DNA of 64,000 bases from NCBI RefSeq assembly GCF_903819335.1, contig NZ_CAIJDE010000029.1:347741-411740 (forward strand). The letters run 5' to 3'. The stretch is from Flavobacterium panici (GTDB lineage: Bacteria; Bacteroidota; Bacteroidia; Flavobacteriales; Flavobacteriaceae). Shown in pieces: positions 35,432 through 45,362 of this stretch; position 1 is the stretch's first letter; every line of letters starts with the position of its first letter. The notes under the pieces were generated by a model. The model ran no database searches. It saw only the letters and a list, made by a program, of their open reading frames with translations, and was not told where the DNA came from. Both the position numbers and the translations under genes were made by a program.

Positions 35432-38431
35432 TTAGTTATTCAGCGTGAAATTTAATCCTACAGAAATTGTAGTCGGTCTTGGATAATTGTTGTACTTATC
35501 GATACCAGGCGCTGCTAATCCTGTTTGGTCAACACCATCCTGTGCATTTAAACCAATCTCCGGATCTACTCCTTTGTATTTTGTAAATACAGCAAGGTTT
35601 TCTCCCATGATGTACATTCTCAATTTTGAATTTTTGAAGCCTAATGGCATTGTGTATCCAACAGAAAGTGTTTGTAATCTAAAGAAAGAAGCATCTTCGA
35701 TCCAGTAATCTGAATATTTAGGAGAAGAAGTGATTCCGCTTCCTAAGAAATCATCCGGTACATTGTAAGATGGTAATCTTGTTGGATCGTTCAACATCAT
35801 GTTTGTAGCATTCAACGCTTTTTGTCCAAACATTCCGTAACCTGTAATACCAAGATCAAAATTTCCGTAAGTAAAATTCATTCCGATACCCATAGTCAAA
35901 TCTGGCTGAATATTTCCTAAATCTGTTTTGTCAGCGTCAACTAAAGCACTTTCTGCCACAACATTTCCTGCTGCATTGTAGTACTGAATTTTTCCGTTTT
36001 CATCAAGACCAGCATTTCTGAATCCCCAGAAAGTTCCCACCGGATATCCTTCTGCAATAACCTGAGAATATTGACCAGACATACCTGCTAAACCGTGTAA
36101 TGAACCGCTGTAAATAACATCTGTTTTATAGGTTGGGTTTGATAATTTTTCGATTTTTTGGATGTTGTGTCCAAGTGTTAAATTAGCATTCCAAGTGAAT
36201 TTATCTCCTCTTACGATATCAGCATTCAAAGTAAGTTCAACTCCTTTGTTAGACATTTCACCCACGTTTGCTAACATTGTTCCTACTAAATATGGAGGCT
36301 GAGGAACTTCATAAGTATACAATAAATCGTCTGTGTTTTTTTGGTACCATTCAAATGAACCTGTGATTCTGTCAAAAAGACCAAAATCAATACCCACGTT
36401 GATTTGTCTTGTAGATTCCCATTTCAAATCAGGATTTGGGTTTTGTTTTGGAGAATAAGCTAAACTCCAGGTTCCTGTAACCGGATCGTAGTAACTATCG
36501 TTTCCAACACCTAAAATAGAAAGTGATTTGTATTCACCAATTCCGTCCTGATTACCTGTAACTCCATAACCAACTCTTAATTTTAAAGATCCTAACCAGT
36601 CTTTTGTACCGCTCATAAAATCTTCGTTAGAAATTTTCCACGCTGCAGATGCAGATGGGAAAGTTCCCCATTTATTGTTTTCTCCAAAACGGCTTGAACC
36701 ATCACGTCTTACAGTTGCAGTAAGCAAATATTTTCCGTCATAGTTGTAGTTTGCACGAGCGTAGAAAGAAACTAAATTTGATTTTCCTTTATAAGAATAA
36801 ACATCTCCTAAACGATAGTTGTAACCTGCTCCTAAGTTATTGTAGCCAAAAGCATCACTCACGAAACCGCTTCTTTGTGCTCCAAAACCTTGGTAAATAT
36901 TTTCTAAATAAGAATAACCTGCCAATGCACTAACGCTATGTTTTCCAAATACTTTAGAATAATTCACATAAAGTTCGCCTTGTGCATTTGTATATTCTGC
37001 GTAAGTTCTTTGCGCGTAACCAGCTTCAGTTCTTCCTTCCATAATAGCGTAAGTTGGTTTGTAAGTTCCACCCGCTACTGCATTGTGCTCTAACGAAATA
37101 TTAGCAACTGCCTGAAAATCGTTTAAGAATTTAACTTCTGTTTTAAAGTATCCTAAAAGTCTGTGTCTTTCATTATCAACTGTTCTGTTAGTTAAAATCT
37201 CAACAGGGTTTTCGTAGATATTTCCTCCTACAGATGTAAAGTTTCCATTTGCATCATAAACCGGAATTGTTGGGTTTAAGTTGTAAGCGCGCTCAAAAAT
37301 TCTGTAATCAATTGGATGCCATTTATCAATATTAGCAAATAAACCCATATCAAATTTTACATCTTTATTGTCTCCAAGATATTGGTAAGCATTAACGTTT
37401 CCGCTGATTCTTTCTAAACCAGATTTTTTAATAACACCTTCGTTGTTTAAGTAAGCGATTGAAGCTCTAAAACCACTGTCAACTTTTCCAGAATTAATAC
37501 TTAAAGTATGAGATTGTGAAATAGCTGTCTGCTCGATTGCTTTTTGCCAGTTTGTATTTCCACCGTAATCAACAGCATCCATGTTTCCGGTTTGACGAAC
37601 ATAACCTCTCCATTGGTTTGCAGATAAAAGGTCTAAATTATCAGCAACATAACCTACGCTTGATAAACCGCTGTATACTACAGAAACTCCTTTTGTTCCG
37701 GATTTTGTTGTAATAATGATAACTCCGTTTGCTCCTCTTGAACCATAAATGGCTGTCGCCGAAGCATCTTTAAGAACGTCAATCGATTTAATATCTGCAG
37801 GCTGAACCACGTTGATATCAACACCAGCAATTCCGTCAACTACAATAAGCGGACTGTTGCTTGCTGTTAATGAAGTTCCTCCACGTAAACGAAGTGTTGC
37901 ACCCGCAGCAGGATCTCCCGAAGGACGAATGATATTTAATCCGGCAACTTTTCCTTGCAAAACTTGTTCTGTAGAAGAAATTGTTCCTTTTACTAAATTA
38001 TCTGCCGTTACCGTTGAAATAGCTCCGGTTAAATCAGATTTCTTTTGTGTTCCGTATCCAACAGATACCACCTGAACTTCTGCTAATTGATAACCGTCGT
38101 TTTGTAAACGAACTTCTAATTTTGAAGAAGCTGCTGTTATCTGCACTTTTTGAGTAGTTGAACCGATGAAAGAAACTTCGATCGAACCTCCTACGGCTAC
38201 CTCTAAGCTAAATTTTCCGTCAAAATCTGTTGTTGTTGCATTTCTTGTTCCGGTTTCGATAATCGAAGCTCCCGGCAACACAGTGCCTGTATTGTCATAA
38301 ACGGTACCCGTTACCAGCTTTTTTCCCTGAGCAAACATTCCTGCCGAAAGAAAAAGCATGAAAATCATGAATACCAGCGATTTAGTAGTCCACATTTGAT
38401 GCAGGACTATTCTTTTATTTTTACTATTCAT
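35432..38431 (-). CDS. SusC/RagA family TonB-linked outer-membrane transporter
   Basis: A 999-residue TonB-dependent channel. After the signal peptide (LVFMIFMLFLSAGMFAQ) comes a carboxypeptidase regulatory-like domain (VTGTVYDNTGTVLPGASI), then the plug with the SusC hallmarks LRGGTSLTASNSPLIVVDG and DVLKDASATAIYGSRGANGV. The barrel ends in YPRPTTISVGLNFTLNN. All parts are intact. With SusD it imports oligosaccharides using TonB energy. It is third in the operon, after two small accessory proteins, which is not the commonest order. Confidence 0.96.
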   Translation of the reverse strand: MNSKNKRIVLHQMWTTKSLVFMIFMLFLSAGMFAQGKKLVTGTVYDNTGTVLPGASIIETGTRNATTTDFDGKFSLEVAVGGSIEVSFIGSTTQKVQITAASSKLEVRLQNDGYQLAEVQVVSVGYGTQKKSDLTGAISTVTADNLVKGTISSTEQVLQGKVAGLNIIRPSGDPAAGATLRLRGGTSLTASNSPLIVVDGIAGVDINVVQPADIKSIDVLKDASATAIYGSRGANGVIIITTKSGTKGVSVVYSGLSSVGYVADNLDLLSANQWRGYVRQTGNMDAVDYGGNTNWQKAIEQTAISQSHTLSINSGKVDSGFRASIAYLNNEGVIKKSGLERISGNVNAYQYLGDNKDVKFDMGLFANIDKWHPIDYRIFERAYNLNPTIPVYDANGNFTSVGGNIYENPVEILTNRTVDNERHRLLGYFKTEVKFLNDFQAVANISLEHNAVAGGTYKPTYAIMEGRTEAGYAQRTYAEYTNAQGELYVNYSKVFGKHSVSALAGYSYLENIYQGFGAQRSGFVSDAFGYNNLGAGYNYRLGDVYSYKGKSNLVSFYARANYNYDGKYLLTATVRRDGSSRFGENNKWGTFPSASAAWKISNEDFMSGTKDWLGSLKLRVGYGVTGNQDGIGEYKSLSILGVGNDSYYDPVTGTWSLAYSPKQNPNPDLKWESTRQINVGIDFGLFDRITGSFEWYQKNTDDLLYTYEVPQPPYLVGTMLANVGEMSNKGVELTLNADIVRGDKFTWNANLTLGHNIQKIEKLSNPTYKTDVIYSGSLHGLAGMSGQYSQVIAEGYPVGTFWGFRNAGLDENGKIQYYNAAGNVVAESALVDADKTDLGNIQPDLTMGIGMNFTYGNFDLGITGYGMFGQKALNATNMMLNDPTRLPSYNVPDDFLGSGITSSPKYSDYWIEDASFFRLQTLSVGYTMPLGFKNSKLRMYIMGENLAVFTKYKGVDPEIGLNAQDGVDQTGLAAPGIDKYNNYPRPTTISVGLNFTLNN

Positions 38432-38551
38432 ATGTAGTTATTTATTGTTTTTCTATCAGTCATATGTAATTCGCATATCCATTATTTGTTCAACGACTAA
38501 TTTTAGGATTATGCTCATTTCATTAGAATGATGTTTTAATTTGATAGTGAA

Positions 38552-39634
38552 TTATTTGTCTAAGGTTTTAAGCGGAATCGTCGTATCTGAAATCGTTTTG
38601 TCTTTGTTGTCTTTAACTAAAACATGAATTTCACTTAAAACAGGAGAATCCTTAAGTTCTGAAACCAAATTGACAAATCCTTTTATCTCTGCAGTTCCAC
38701 CGCTAAACTCACCAGAAATTGTTTTTGCACCAGCCGTAATCGTGTAAAGCAATTTGTTTACTCCCGGCTCATTGTTTTTTCTGTAGATTCCTAAGAAATC
38801 TTTCTGGCTGATTTGTAAAGGGAAAAATCCAAATATTGGTGCCGGCGGCGGCTCATAAGCTCCTGCATATAAAACCTGATCCGGAATTGTTCCTGCCCAG
38901 TCATCTTTTACCATAAGGAAAACTAAATTTTCCATCACGTAACCGTCAGGTGCATTGTAGTATGTTTTTGGAACTAAATCCATTTTGTAGAATCCATTTC
39001 CTAAATCTTTTAGTTTGGTTTTTTCAACAATGTCCGGTAACCATGATTGGTATTCTTGTTTAATATCCCAGTTGTTCAATCCGCTGTGAATGTGAACGCT
39101 TGTTGCGCCCGCAAATCCAGGAGCTAAATTGGCATTAAATAAAATACTTACTCCTTTATCTAAAGTTGGTTTTGTTGGATAAGCTCTGATCAGCTCATTC
39201 GCAGTGTAAAAAGAAGAGAAATCAGTATATGGCATATTTGCCACGTCACTTTGTTTCGATCCCGTTTTGTCTTTTAAACGAAACCAGAATCCTGCGCTTG
39301 CTGCAATTTCAGCCGGTGTTTTAGAAAAATAAACTGTTGGAGTTAAAGTAAAACTCCACACTTTATTTCCTTCATAATGCAGTTTTGCGAAATCAGATGA
39401 ATTCTCCCAATTTCCCGCATCTGGTTCAGATGGTGACCAAATCCAGATGTATAAATCCTGATTTTCTGCAAACGTAGTTCCAGAAAGATCAAAGTACCAT
39501 GTAACTTGCTCATCATATTTGTAAACAACCGGAAATGATGACATAGGTCCCACAGCTCCCGCGTTTTCTTGTGCCTTTGTAAATGTTGGAGCCATCAAAA
39601 GGGCAAGTAAAATTGTATATAGAAATTTTTTCAT
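38552..39634 (-). CDS. DUF4961 family secreted protein of the sus-type locus
   Basis: The start at 39634 (MKKFLYTILLALLMAPTFTK, a type I signal peptide) is preferred over 39655. The 360-residue protein has repeated Ig-like beta domains with aromatic motifs (VTWYFDLSGTTFAENQDLYI, VHIHSGLNNWD). It is typical of proteins encoded next to SusC/D and thought to bind glycan at the surface, like SusE/SusF in role. The pairing with a DUF5004 gene is known from other Bacteroidetes loci. A true lipobox is not seen, so anchoring is uncertain. Confidence 0.78.
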   Translation of the reverse strand: MKKFLYTILLALLMAPTFTKAQENAGAVGPMSSFPVVYKYDEQVTWYFDLSGTTFAENQDLYIWIWSPSEPDAGNWENSSDFAKLHYEGNKVWSFTLTPTVYFSKTPAEIAASAGFWFRLKDKTGSKQSDVANMPYTDFSSFYTANELIRAYPTKPTLDKGVSILFNANLAPGFAGATSVHIHSGLNNWDIKQEYQSWLPDIVEKTKLKDLGNGFYKMDLVPKTYYNAPDGYVMENLVFLMVKDDWAGTIPDQVLYAGAYEPPPAPIFGFFPLQISQKDFLGIYRKNNEPGVNKLLYTITAGAKTISGEFSGGTAEIKGFVNLVSELKDSPVLSEIHVLVKDNKDKTISDTTIPLKTLDK

Positions 39635-39641
39635 ATTACTT

Positions 39642-40163
39642 TTAATTAATAGCATTTAATTTAAATACATAAGTCACAAACGGAGTTCCTCCTGAAGAAT
39701 GCACTAACTGAAATTCCATTTCGTCATTGTTCCCAGGAACAGATGTTACTCTAAGTTCGTCTGTTTTTTGAGTTTTAGCAGCATCGCTGTACAAGTAGAT
39801 TCTTACTGCGCTTGCATTGGTCTGTTGAAAATCTGAGCTTAATTCCCAATAGCCTTTTGGAGCAAATAAAGGAGGAACATTGCCCGTCACTTCATAACTT
39901 GTAGGTTTGTTTTTTTCGTCTACGCTAAAATTGATTTTAAAATCTTCGTAGTTAAAAAAAGTACTCAAGTTTTCCTCGCTTGGTTCGATCTTATTTGCCT
40001 TAGCAAATTCGTCAACCATTTTTAGATTTGTTAATCCCCAATTTCCGTTTACTTTTTCATAAATCGTAATTGGATCAACGTAGCTTCCGTCTTCTGTATT
40101 ATCGCAGCTAATGGCAAAAAAACAAATAAACAGAGCTAACCAGTAATAACTTTTACTTCTCAT
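39642..40163 (-). CDS. DUF5004 family lipoprotein
   Basis: A 173-residue lipoprotein (LALFICFFAISCDNTEDGS) with a predicted lipocalin-like barrel: EKVNGNWGLTNLKMVDEFAK near residue 36, then a GYWELSSDF strand and the C-terminal VTYVFKLNAIN. DUF5004 proteins occur with SusC/D and DUF4961 genes, and the role is presumed to be glycan binding or help in assembly. It is the first gene of the operon, divergent from the DUF6377 regulator, and only 7 bases from the DUF4961 gene. Confidence 0.78.
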   Translation of the reverse strand: MRSKSYYWLALFICFFAISCDNTEDGSYVDPITIYEKVNGNWGLTNLKMVDEFAKANKIEPSEENLSTFFNYEDFKINFSVDEKNKPTSYEVTGNVPPLFAPKGYWELSSDFQQTNASAVRIYLYSDAAKTQKTDELRVTSVPGNNDEMEFQLVHSSGGTPFVTYVFKLNAIN

Positions 40164-40636
40164 AAATTTTGGTTTTTGTTAGTTTTTCATCCTTAAAAAG
40201 GACAGTACGAAGCTAGATGTTAAATAAATCTAAAAAAAAATATCTGTAAAAAATCAAGATATAATTCAAACGTTTTCGTAATTAATTAATTGATTTACAG
40301 TGTTTTAAAGTTTTACTAAAAACATAAAAATCAAGGTCTTGTATAGACGCAAAGTACCTGTAGAATAATGGTAAATATGACAATATGGAAATTTTATGTG
40401 AATATTTTTTCACTATACATATATATAACCGCTTTTTATTGTATAATTGCAAATTATTAGAGTACTTTTAACATTTTAAAGCCTTTTAGACACTCACACT
40501 AAGGCATTTCGAAAAAAAATCTTAAATCGGTACTCTCCTATTTCTAAAACTGTTAATCATCAGTTTTTAATTAATTTTGCTTTTAAACGAATTAACTCAA
40601 CCATAAATTACCTTACCTTAAAACCACAACCAAACC
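40164..40636. promoter_or_regulatory. Divergent control region of the polysaccharide utilisation locus
   Basis: A 473-base AT-rich gap between the minus-strand operon and the plus-strand regulator. It must hold both promoters. I do not see an exact TTG/TAnnTTTG pair on either strand and found no clear long palindrome, so I cannot place the operator. Confidence 0.5.
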
Positions 40637-42235
40637 ATGCAAAAAATATTTGTAATGTATTTTTTCATTGCGGGTTTTTCTCTTACTGCGAAAGAGACAA
40701 ATCCAATTCTTGAAGAATTAGACAATGTACTGCTAAAAAAAGAAGTTTACTTAAAACAGAAATATCGCAAAATTGAAACTTTAAAAAAGAATGTTTCAAA
40801 ATTTACTGTCAGTCAAAATAATGAGCAATTGTATCATACTTATATGTCATTGTTTGAAGAATACAAATCATTCAAATATGACTCTGCTTATTATTATTTA
40901 GAAGAAGCTAAAATCAAAGCCATTGTTTTAAAAGATCCTAAATATTTGGCTAAAAGCCGAATTAAGGAAGGTTTTGTACTTCTTTCTTCTGGATTATTTA
41001 AAGAAGCTATCGATACGCTGAATGTTATTGACGACCAAAAACTCGATCAGAAAAACAAATTTGAATATTATAATATTAAAGCCCGTGCTTATTATGATTT
41101 AGCCGATTATAACCGTGATCAGCGTTTTAATATTCATTATGTACAGCAGGGAAATCATTTTCTTAAAAAGGCTTTAGAATTAATTGGAACTAATTCTAAT
41201 GAATATTGGGCCGCCGAAAGTTTAAAGCGTTTAAAACAGCAAGACTGGCGCGGCGCCGAATTTGCTTTCAGCTACTGGATTAATAATTACGATTTACCAC
41301 CTGATTATTACGGAATTGCCACTTCGAGTCTCGGTTATATTTATTCGGAACGAGGATATACTAAAAAAGCAATTTATTATCTCGCACTCGCCGCTATTGC
41401 CGATGTTAAAAATGCGACGAAAGAAACTGTCGCACTTAGAAATCTGGCCAATGAACTCTTTAAAATGGGTTATCTGGACAAAGCCAACGAATATATTAAT
41501 ATTGCGATGGATGACGCAACTTTTTACAACGCCAGACACCGCAAAATTGAAATATCATCGATATTGCCTATTATCGAAAAAGCGCAGTTAAACAACGTAA
41601 AAGATAAAAATGATAAACTGGAAAAGATCATTATTCTTTTGACGATCCTGACGCTGATTATCATTTTGTTTTCGATTATTATTTTCAAACAATTAAAAGA
41701 GAAAAACAAAGCGAGAAAAATAATGGCTTCGTCATACGCGCAGCTTCAGGAAATGAACATAAGTTTGAGCGAAGCAAATGCGATTAAAGAGGAGTATATT
41801 ACGTATTTTATTAAAGCAACTTCGGCTTTCATTAATAAGATTGATCATATCCAGAAAAGTACGCTTCATAAAATTATTACCAAAAAAACAGATGAAGTTA
41901 TTGCGAGCTTAAAAAGATATAATGTAAAGGAAGAAAGAGAAAATTTGTTCCATCAGTTTGATGAAATTTTCCTGAAATTGTTCCCAACTTTTGTGACTGA
42001 TTTCAATCATTTGTTTCCGAATGATCATAAATGTATTGTAAAGAAAGGGGAACTTTTAAATACGGAACTTCGCATTTTTGCTTTGTACCGATTAGGGATT
42101 CAAGATAGTAGTCAAATGGCTGAATTTCTGGAACTTTCTGTAGCTACCATTTATACGTACAAAACTAGAATTAAAAGTAAATCAGACTTTAAAGATACTT
42201 TTGAAGAAAAAATAATGGCTATTAAGACGATTTAA
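40637..42235 (+). CDS. DUF6377 membrane sensor-regulator of the polysaccharide locus
   Basis: A 532-residue protein with a signal-like start ([20 protein letters not shown]) and a periplasmic TPR-rich domain ([20 protein letters not shown]). One membrane helix follows at about residues 330-350 ([20 protein letters not shown]), then a coiled linker and a cytoplasmic DUF6377 domain. It ends in a LuxR-type helix-turn-helix ([19 protein letters not shown]). The layout recalls SusR: the sugar is sensed outside and transcription is controlled inside. It is divergent from the operon it probably activates. Confidence 0.85.
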   Translation: MQKIFVMYFFIAGFSLTAKETNPILEELDNVLLKKEVYLKQKYRKIETLKKNVSKFTVSQNNEQLYHTYMSLFEEYKSFKYDSAYYYLEEAKIKAIVLKDPKYLAKSRIKEGFVLLSSGLFKEAIDTLNVIDDQKLDQKNKFEYYNIKARAYYDLADYNRDQRFNIHYVQQGNHFLKKALELIGTNSNEYWAAESLKRLKQQDWRGAEFAFSYWINNYDLPPDYYGIATSSLGYIYSERGYTKKAIYYLALAAIADVKNATKETVALRNLANELFKMGYLDKANEYINIAMDDATFYNARHRKIEISSILPIIEKAQLNNVKDKNDKLEKIIILLTILTLIIILFSIIIFKQLKEKNKARKIMASSYAQLQEMNISLSEANAIKEEYITYFIKATSAFINKIDHIQKSTLHKIITKKTDEVIASLKRYNVKEERENLFHQFDEIFLKLFPTFVTDFNHLFPNDHKCIVKKGELLNTELRIFALYRLGIQDSSQMAEFLELSVATIYTYKTRIKSKSDFKDTFEEKIMAIKTI

Positions 42236-42310
42236 TTTTTTTGCCACAGATTTCACAGATTAGCACAGATTAAAAAATCATTTGAATCCTTTTAATCTGT
42301 GACAAAAAAT
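42236..42310. repeat. GCCACAGATT family inverted repeat, copy 3
   Basis: Begins immediately at the regulator's stop. Left arm TTTTGCCACAGATTTCACAG, right arm AATCCTTTTAATCTGTGACA. It may serve as the terminator of the regulator gene. Confidence 0.75.
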
Positions 42311-42318
42311 GTAGCATT

Positions 42319-42406
42319 CCTGCAAGGTTTCCAAAACCTTGTAGGTATAATTTATCAAGTTCTGGAATCGATATAGAAACCTACAAGGTTTTGGAAACCT
42401 TGCAGG
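42319..42406. repeat. CCTGCAAGG family inverted repeat, copy 2
   Basis: 27-base arms (42319-42345 and 42380-42406), nearly identical to the copy at 27262-27351. The arm centre reads GGTTTCCAAAACC here and GGTTTTCAAAACC there, while the loop sequences differ. Confidence 0.88.
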
Positions 42407-42415
42407 AAATAAAAC

Positions 42416-42463
42416 CGCCACGATTCACGAAATTGTATTTAAATAATTCGTGAATTCGTGGCG
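42416..42463. repeat. GCCACGAATT family inverted repeat, short copy
   Basis: Left arm CGCCACGATTCACGAAATT, right arm AATTCGTGAATTCGTGGCG. It is a degenerate relative of the perfect 29-base copy at 51866-51957. It is the third repeat family in a row in this 245-base gap. Confidence 0.78.
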
Positions 42464-42481
42464 ATTATATATTCATTCTTT

Positions 42482-43705
42482 TTACTCTGCAGCTTCTAAC
42501 TGCAATATCATATTTTGATAGTATTTACTCAACGAAAATAATTGCTCAGCAAAAATCATAACGGCCAGCGGAACGAAGAAAAATATGGTTAGATCCCTTT
42601 CGTATAAAAAATACGTCGTTATCATAAAAATACGGGTATATTCGAGATAATAAATCCATTTACGCTGTTCTAAAATAGCGCCGCAGTTTATTAAAGTGAT
42701 AATGATAATCGACAATACAAAAATCTTATCGTACGCCTGTAAATGATCAAAATAATACGTAAAAACGGTTAGCAATAAAGTAGAGATTCCTAATTGAATA
42801 TAAAGGTAATTTCTAAATCGAAGTCTTTGATGCGGATTGCTTTTATCCTGCAAAAAACGTTTTTCTAAAGTAGGACGAATATCCTGATCCATATGCGCCG
42901 GGCTTCCAAAAACGGCTTTCCATCTTGCTTTGAATCCTTTTGAACGTCTCCATAATTCATATATTTCAAAATAATAATGAAAATGCTGCCAAAGAAAACT
43001 ATAGCTTTTTAAGGGGTGCGTTAATCCGTATTTTGGTTTTTCTTCTTCTTCCTGGAAAGTTCCAAATAGACGATCCCAAAACGTAAACATATCGCCATAA
43101 TTTTTATCGAGGTATTTTTCGTCAGATGCGTGATGAACACCGTGAACAGAAGGCGTTACAAAAATATATTCGAGCCATTTTATTTTTCCTACGAGCTGTG
43201 TGTGCGTAAAGAAAGAATACGCTCCGTGAACAATAAGCATTGTAATTACCATTGTGGGATGAAACCCAACAAAAGGAAGAATACACCAAAATCCCGTTCG
43301 TACAATGGCCTGAAAAGTGGTAATTCTGGCTGCGGCCGTAAAATTAAATTCTTCACTATGATGATGTACAATGTGTGCTGCCCAGAAAAAATTGACTTCA
43401 TGTCCTAATCTGTGATACCAATACCACACAAAATCTGTGGCGAGAATTAAGGCAATCCAGACTAAAAAATTACTCGGAATTTCAAAAATCCTATAATCAT
43501 CATAAATCAAATAGTACAATTGGTAAAAGCTTGCGGCAACAAACAAATTAATCAATCGTTCTGCAATTCCAATACTAATATTAGAAACAGAACTTTCATA
43601 ATTAAAAATTTCAGGTCTCTTTTTTCGTTGTGCCAGCTTATATTCAAGGAATAAAAACAGAAAGAAAGCAGGCATTGCAAAGGCTAGAAAATTAATGTTT
43701 TTCAT
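42482..43705 (-). CDS. Sterol desaturase/fatty acid hydroxylase superfamily membrane enzyme
   Basis: A 407-residue di-iron membrane protein. The His clusters HRLGHE, HIVHHHSEE and HGVHHA supply the eight or more metal ligands of the superfamily and lie between membrane helices in the first 230 residues. The tail DKNYGDMFTFWDRLFGTF matches the alkylglycerol monooxygenase-like branch. The C-terminal third has four more hydrophobic helices. It probably hydroxylates or desaturates a lipid, and the substrate is unknown. It is a single gene. Confidence 0.85.
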   Translation of the reverse strand: MKNINFLAFAMPAFFLFLFLEYKLAQRKKRPEIFNYESSVSNISIGIAERLINLFVAASFYQLYYLIYDDYRIFEIPSNFLVWIALILATDFVWYWYHRLGHEVNFFWAAHIVHHHSEEFNFTAAARITTFQAIVRTGFWCILPFVGFHPTMVITMLIVHGAYSFFTHTQLVGKIKWLEYIFVTPSVHGVHHASDEKYLDKNYGDMFTFWDRLFGTFQEEEEKPKYGLTHPLKSYSFLWQHFHYYFEIYELWRRSKGFKARWKAVFGSPAHMDQDIRPTLEKRFLQDKSNPHQRLRFRNYLYIQLGISTLLLTVFTYYFDHLQAYDKIFVLSIIIITLINCGAILEQRKWIYYLEYTRIFMITTYFLYERDLTIFFFVPLAVMIFAEQLFSLSKYYQNMILQLEAAE

Positions 43706-43766
43706 TTTTAAAAATTACTTTTTATCGATTTTAAGAAACTAAACTACAATTAATTAAACTAAACAG

Positions 43767-43823
43767 CTATTTTCATCAACCAATATCAGATACAAATATA
43801 TTGATATTAAACGATGAAAATAG
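43767..43823. repeat. Inverted repeat between two minus-strand genes
   Basis: Arms CTATTTTCATC (43767-43777) and GATGAAAATAG (43813-43823) with inner AATATCA/TGATATT pairing. It lies 23 bases downstream of the glutamate dehydrogenase stop and may end that transcript, although no clean T-run follows. Confidence 0.5.
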
Positions 43824-43846
43824 TCTTAAATTTCTCTTAGAAAAAT

Positions 43847-45133
43847 CTAGTTCTGATTGTATTTATCGGCTTCCAGAGTCACTTCTTTAACAGATTGTGT
43901 ATCTGCCACTTTTTTCAAAGCAATAATGTAAGCAGCAATTCGCGGCGTTACACTATGTTTAGCAGCAACCCTAAATACAGTTTCAAAACCTTTTTCTAAT
44001 ATATCTTCTAAACGTTTATTAATTTGATGAATTCTCCAGGATTCTAACAATGAATTTTGAAGCCATTCAAAATAAGAAACGGTTACACCTCCGGCATTTG
44101 CTAAAATATCCGGAACTACTAAAACATTATTCTCGTGTAAAATTTTATCAGCATCAGAAGAAACAGGTCCATTTGCAGCTTCAATAATTATTTTGGCACG
44201 AATATCTTTGGCATTCTTTTGTGTAATAACATCTTCTTTAGCTGCCGGAATCAAAACATCAACATCTAAAAGCAATAAATCCTCATGTTTGATTGCAACT
44301 GAATTTGGATAACCTTTAATAGTTTTATTATTTAGATTATAATACAAAATCAACTCAGGAATATTGATTCCATCCGGATTGAAAAACGCTTCAGAAACAT
44401 CACTTACAGCAACTATCTTAACTCCTTTTTCATATAAAAACAAAGCCGAATGTAAACCAACATTTCCAAATCCCTGAATAGCGGCAGTTGATCTTGCCGG
44501 TCTTATTTTTAATTTTTCAAGCGCAAGTAAAGTAATAATGCTCACTCCTCTTCCGGTTGCCTCTACTCTTCCTAGTGAACCTCCTGAATGTAAATGTTTT
44601 CCCGTTACAACGGCATGAATTGTTTTGCCGTGAACTAATGAAAATTCATCCATTAACCAGCCCATTTCGTCCGGGCCTGTTCCCATATCCGGTGCCGGAA
44701 CATCTTTTTCAGGGCCAAAAATATCTGCCAAAGCTTTTGTATACGCTCTTGTTATTCTTTCTAATTCTGTTTTAGAAAGTGTTCTTGGATCACAAATAAT
44801 ACCGCCTTTTGCCCCTCCAAACGGAATTCCGGTTACAGCAGATTTCCAGGTCATCCAGGCGGCAAGTGCTTTTACTTCATCAAGATTAACAGCATTGTCA
44901 TAACGAATTCCGCCTTTTGACGGACCTAAAGCTGTATTGTGAATGACACGGTATCCTTCAAAATTTTGTTCGGTTCCATTATCTAATGTTATAGAAAAAT
45001 TGACCACAATTTGTTTTTCCGGACGCTGCAGCTTTTGTCTTAATGATTCATCTAATTTAAGAATATCGGCTGCTATATTAAACCTGTCAATCATAGATTG
45101 AAAGGGGTTCTGTTTTATAATTTCTGCACTCAT
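43847..45133 (-). CDS. Glu/Leu/Phe/Val dehydrogenase family (glutamate dehydrogenase-like)
   Basis: A 428-residue NAD(P)-dependent amino acid dehydrogenase. The substrate-binding segment GPSKGGIRYD and the catalytic Lys region PFGGAKGGI are present, followed by PAPDMGTGPDEMGW and the nucleotide site IQGFGNVGLHSALFLYEKG. Length and motifs fit the hexameric glutamate dehydrogenase class, which links 2-oxoglutarate and ammonia to glutamate. The upstream 440 bases hold an unusual leader with two Cys/Met-rich mini-ORFs and an intrinsic terminator, which suggests control by attenuation. The next gene upstream on the strand is an EamA transporter. Confidence 0.92.
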   Translation of the reverse strand: MSAEIIKQNPFQSMIDRFNIAADILKLDESLRQKLQRPEKQIVVNFSITLDNGTEQNFEGYRVIHNTALGPSKGGIRYDNAVNLDEVKALAAWMTWKSAVTGIPFGGAKGGIICDPRTLSKTELERITRAYTKALADIFGPEKDVPAPDMGTGPDEMGWLMDEFSLVHGKTIHAVVTGKHLHSGGSLGRVEATGRGVSIITLLALEKLKIRPARSTAAIQGFGNVGLHSALFLYEKGVKIVAVSDVSEAFFNPDGINIPELILYYNLNNKTIKGYPNSVAIKHEDLLLLDVDVLIPAAKEDVITQKNAKDIRAKIIIEAANGPVSSDADKILHENNVLVVPDILANAGGVTVSYFEWLQNSLLESWRIHQINKRLEDILEKGFETVFRVAAKHSVTPRIAAYIIALKKVADTQSVKEVTLEADKYNQN

Positions 45134-45198
45134 AGTATTTATTTTTAATTTTTTGGTTTATCGATTTGGGCTTAATAAAATGTTTCTTCTGAATAAAA

Positions 45199-45276
45199 TC
45201 AGCAACAACACATGCAACACGGAATTTTCATCTGGCAGCAATGCATCATACTATTTATGTTTCTATTCGATCTCAT
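45199..45276 (-). CDS. Cys/Met-rich mini-ORF 2 (25 codons) in the glutamate dehydrogenase leader
   Basis: Encodes 25 residues, starting MRSNRNINSMMHCCQMKIPC and ending CMCCC: seven Cys and four Met. The stop lies 65 bases before the dehydrogenase start. It is downstream of the terminator hairpin at 45306-45330. Seven Cys codons in 25 is far above the usual Cys content, which argues for selection on codons, as in a leader peptide. Expression is not proven. Confidence 0.55.
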   Translation of the reverse strand: MRSNRNINSMMHCCQMKIPCCMCCC

Positions 45277-45305
45277 TTTATTTTTATTTAATAGTTCCTA
45301 AAAAA

Positions 45306-45330
45306 AGCCTTTCATGGTGCATGAAAGGCT
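45306..45330 (-). terminator. Leader terminator/attenuator of the glutamate dehydrogenase gene
   Basis: A perfect 10-base stem AGCCTTTCAT/ATGAAAGGCT, a 5-base loop, and six T residues on the minus strand. It lies 32 bases after the stop of mini-ORF 1 and 173 bases before the dehydrogenase start, so read-through is needed if transcription begins at the promoter near 45465. Confidence 0.82.
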
Positions 45331-45362
45331 AAAAAAAAAATAACTAACAAGTACTTTCTCTA

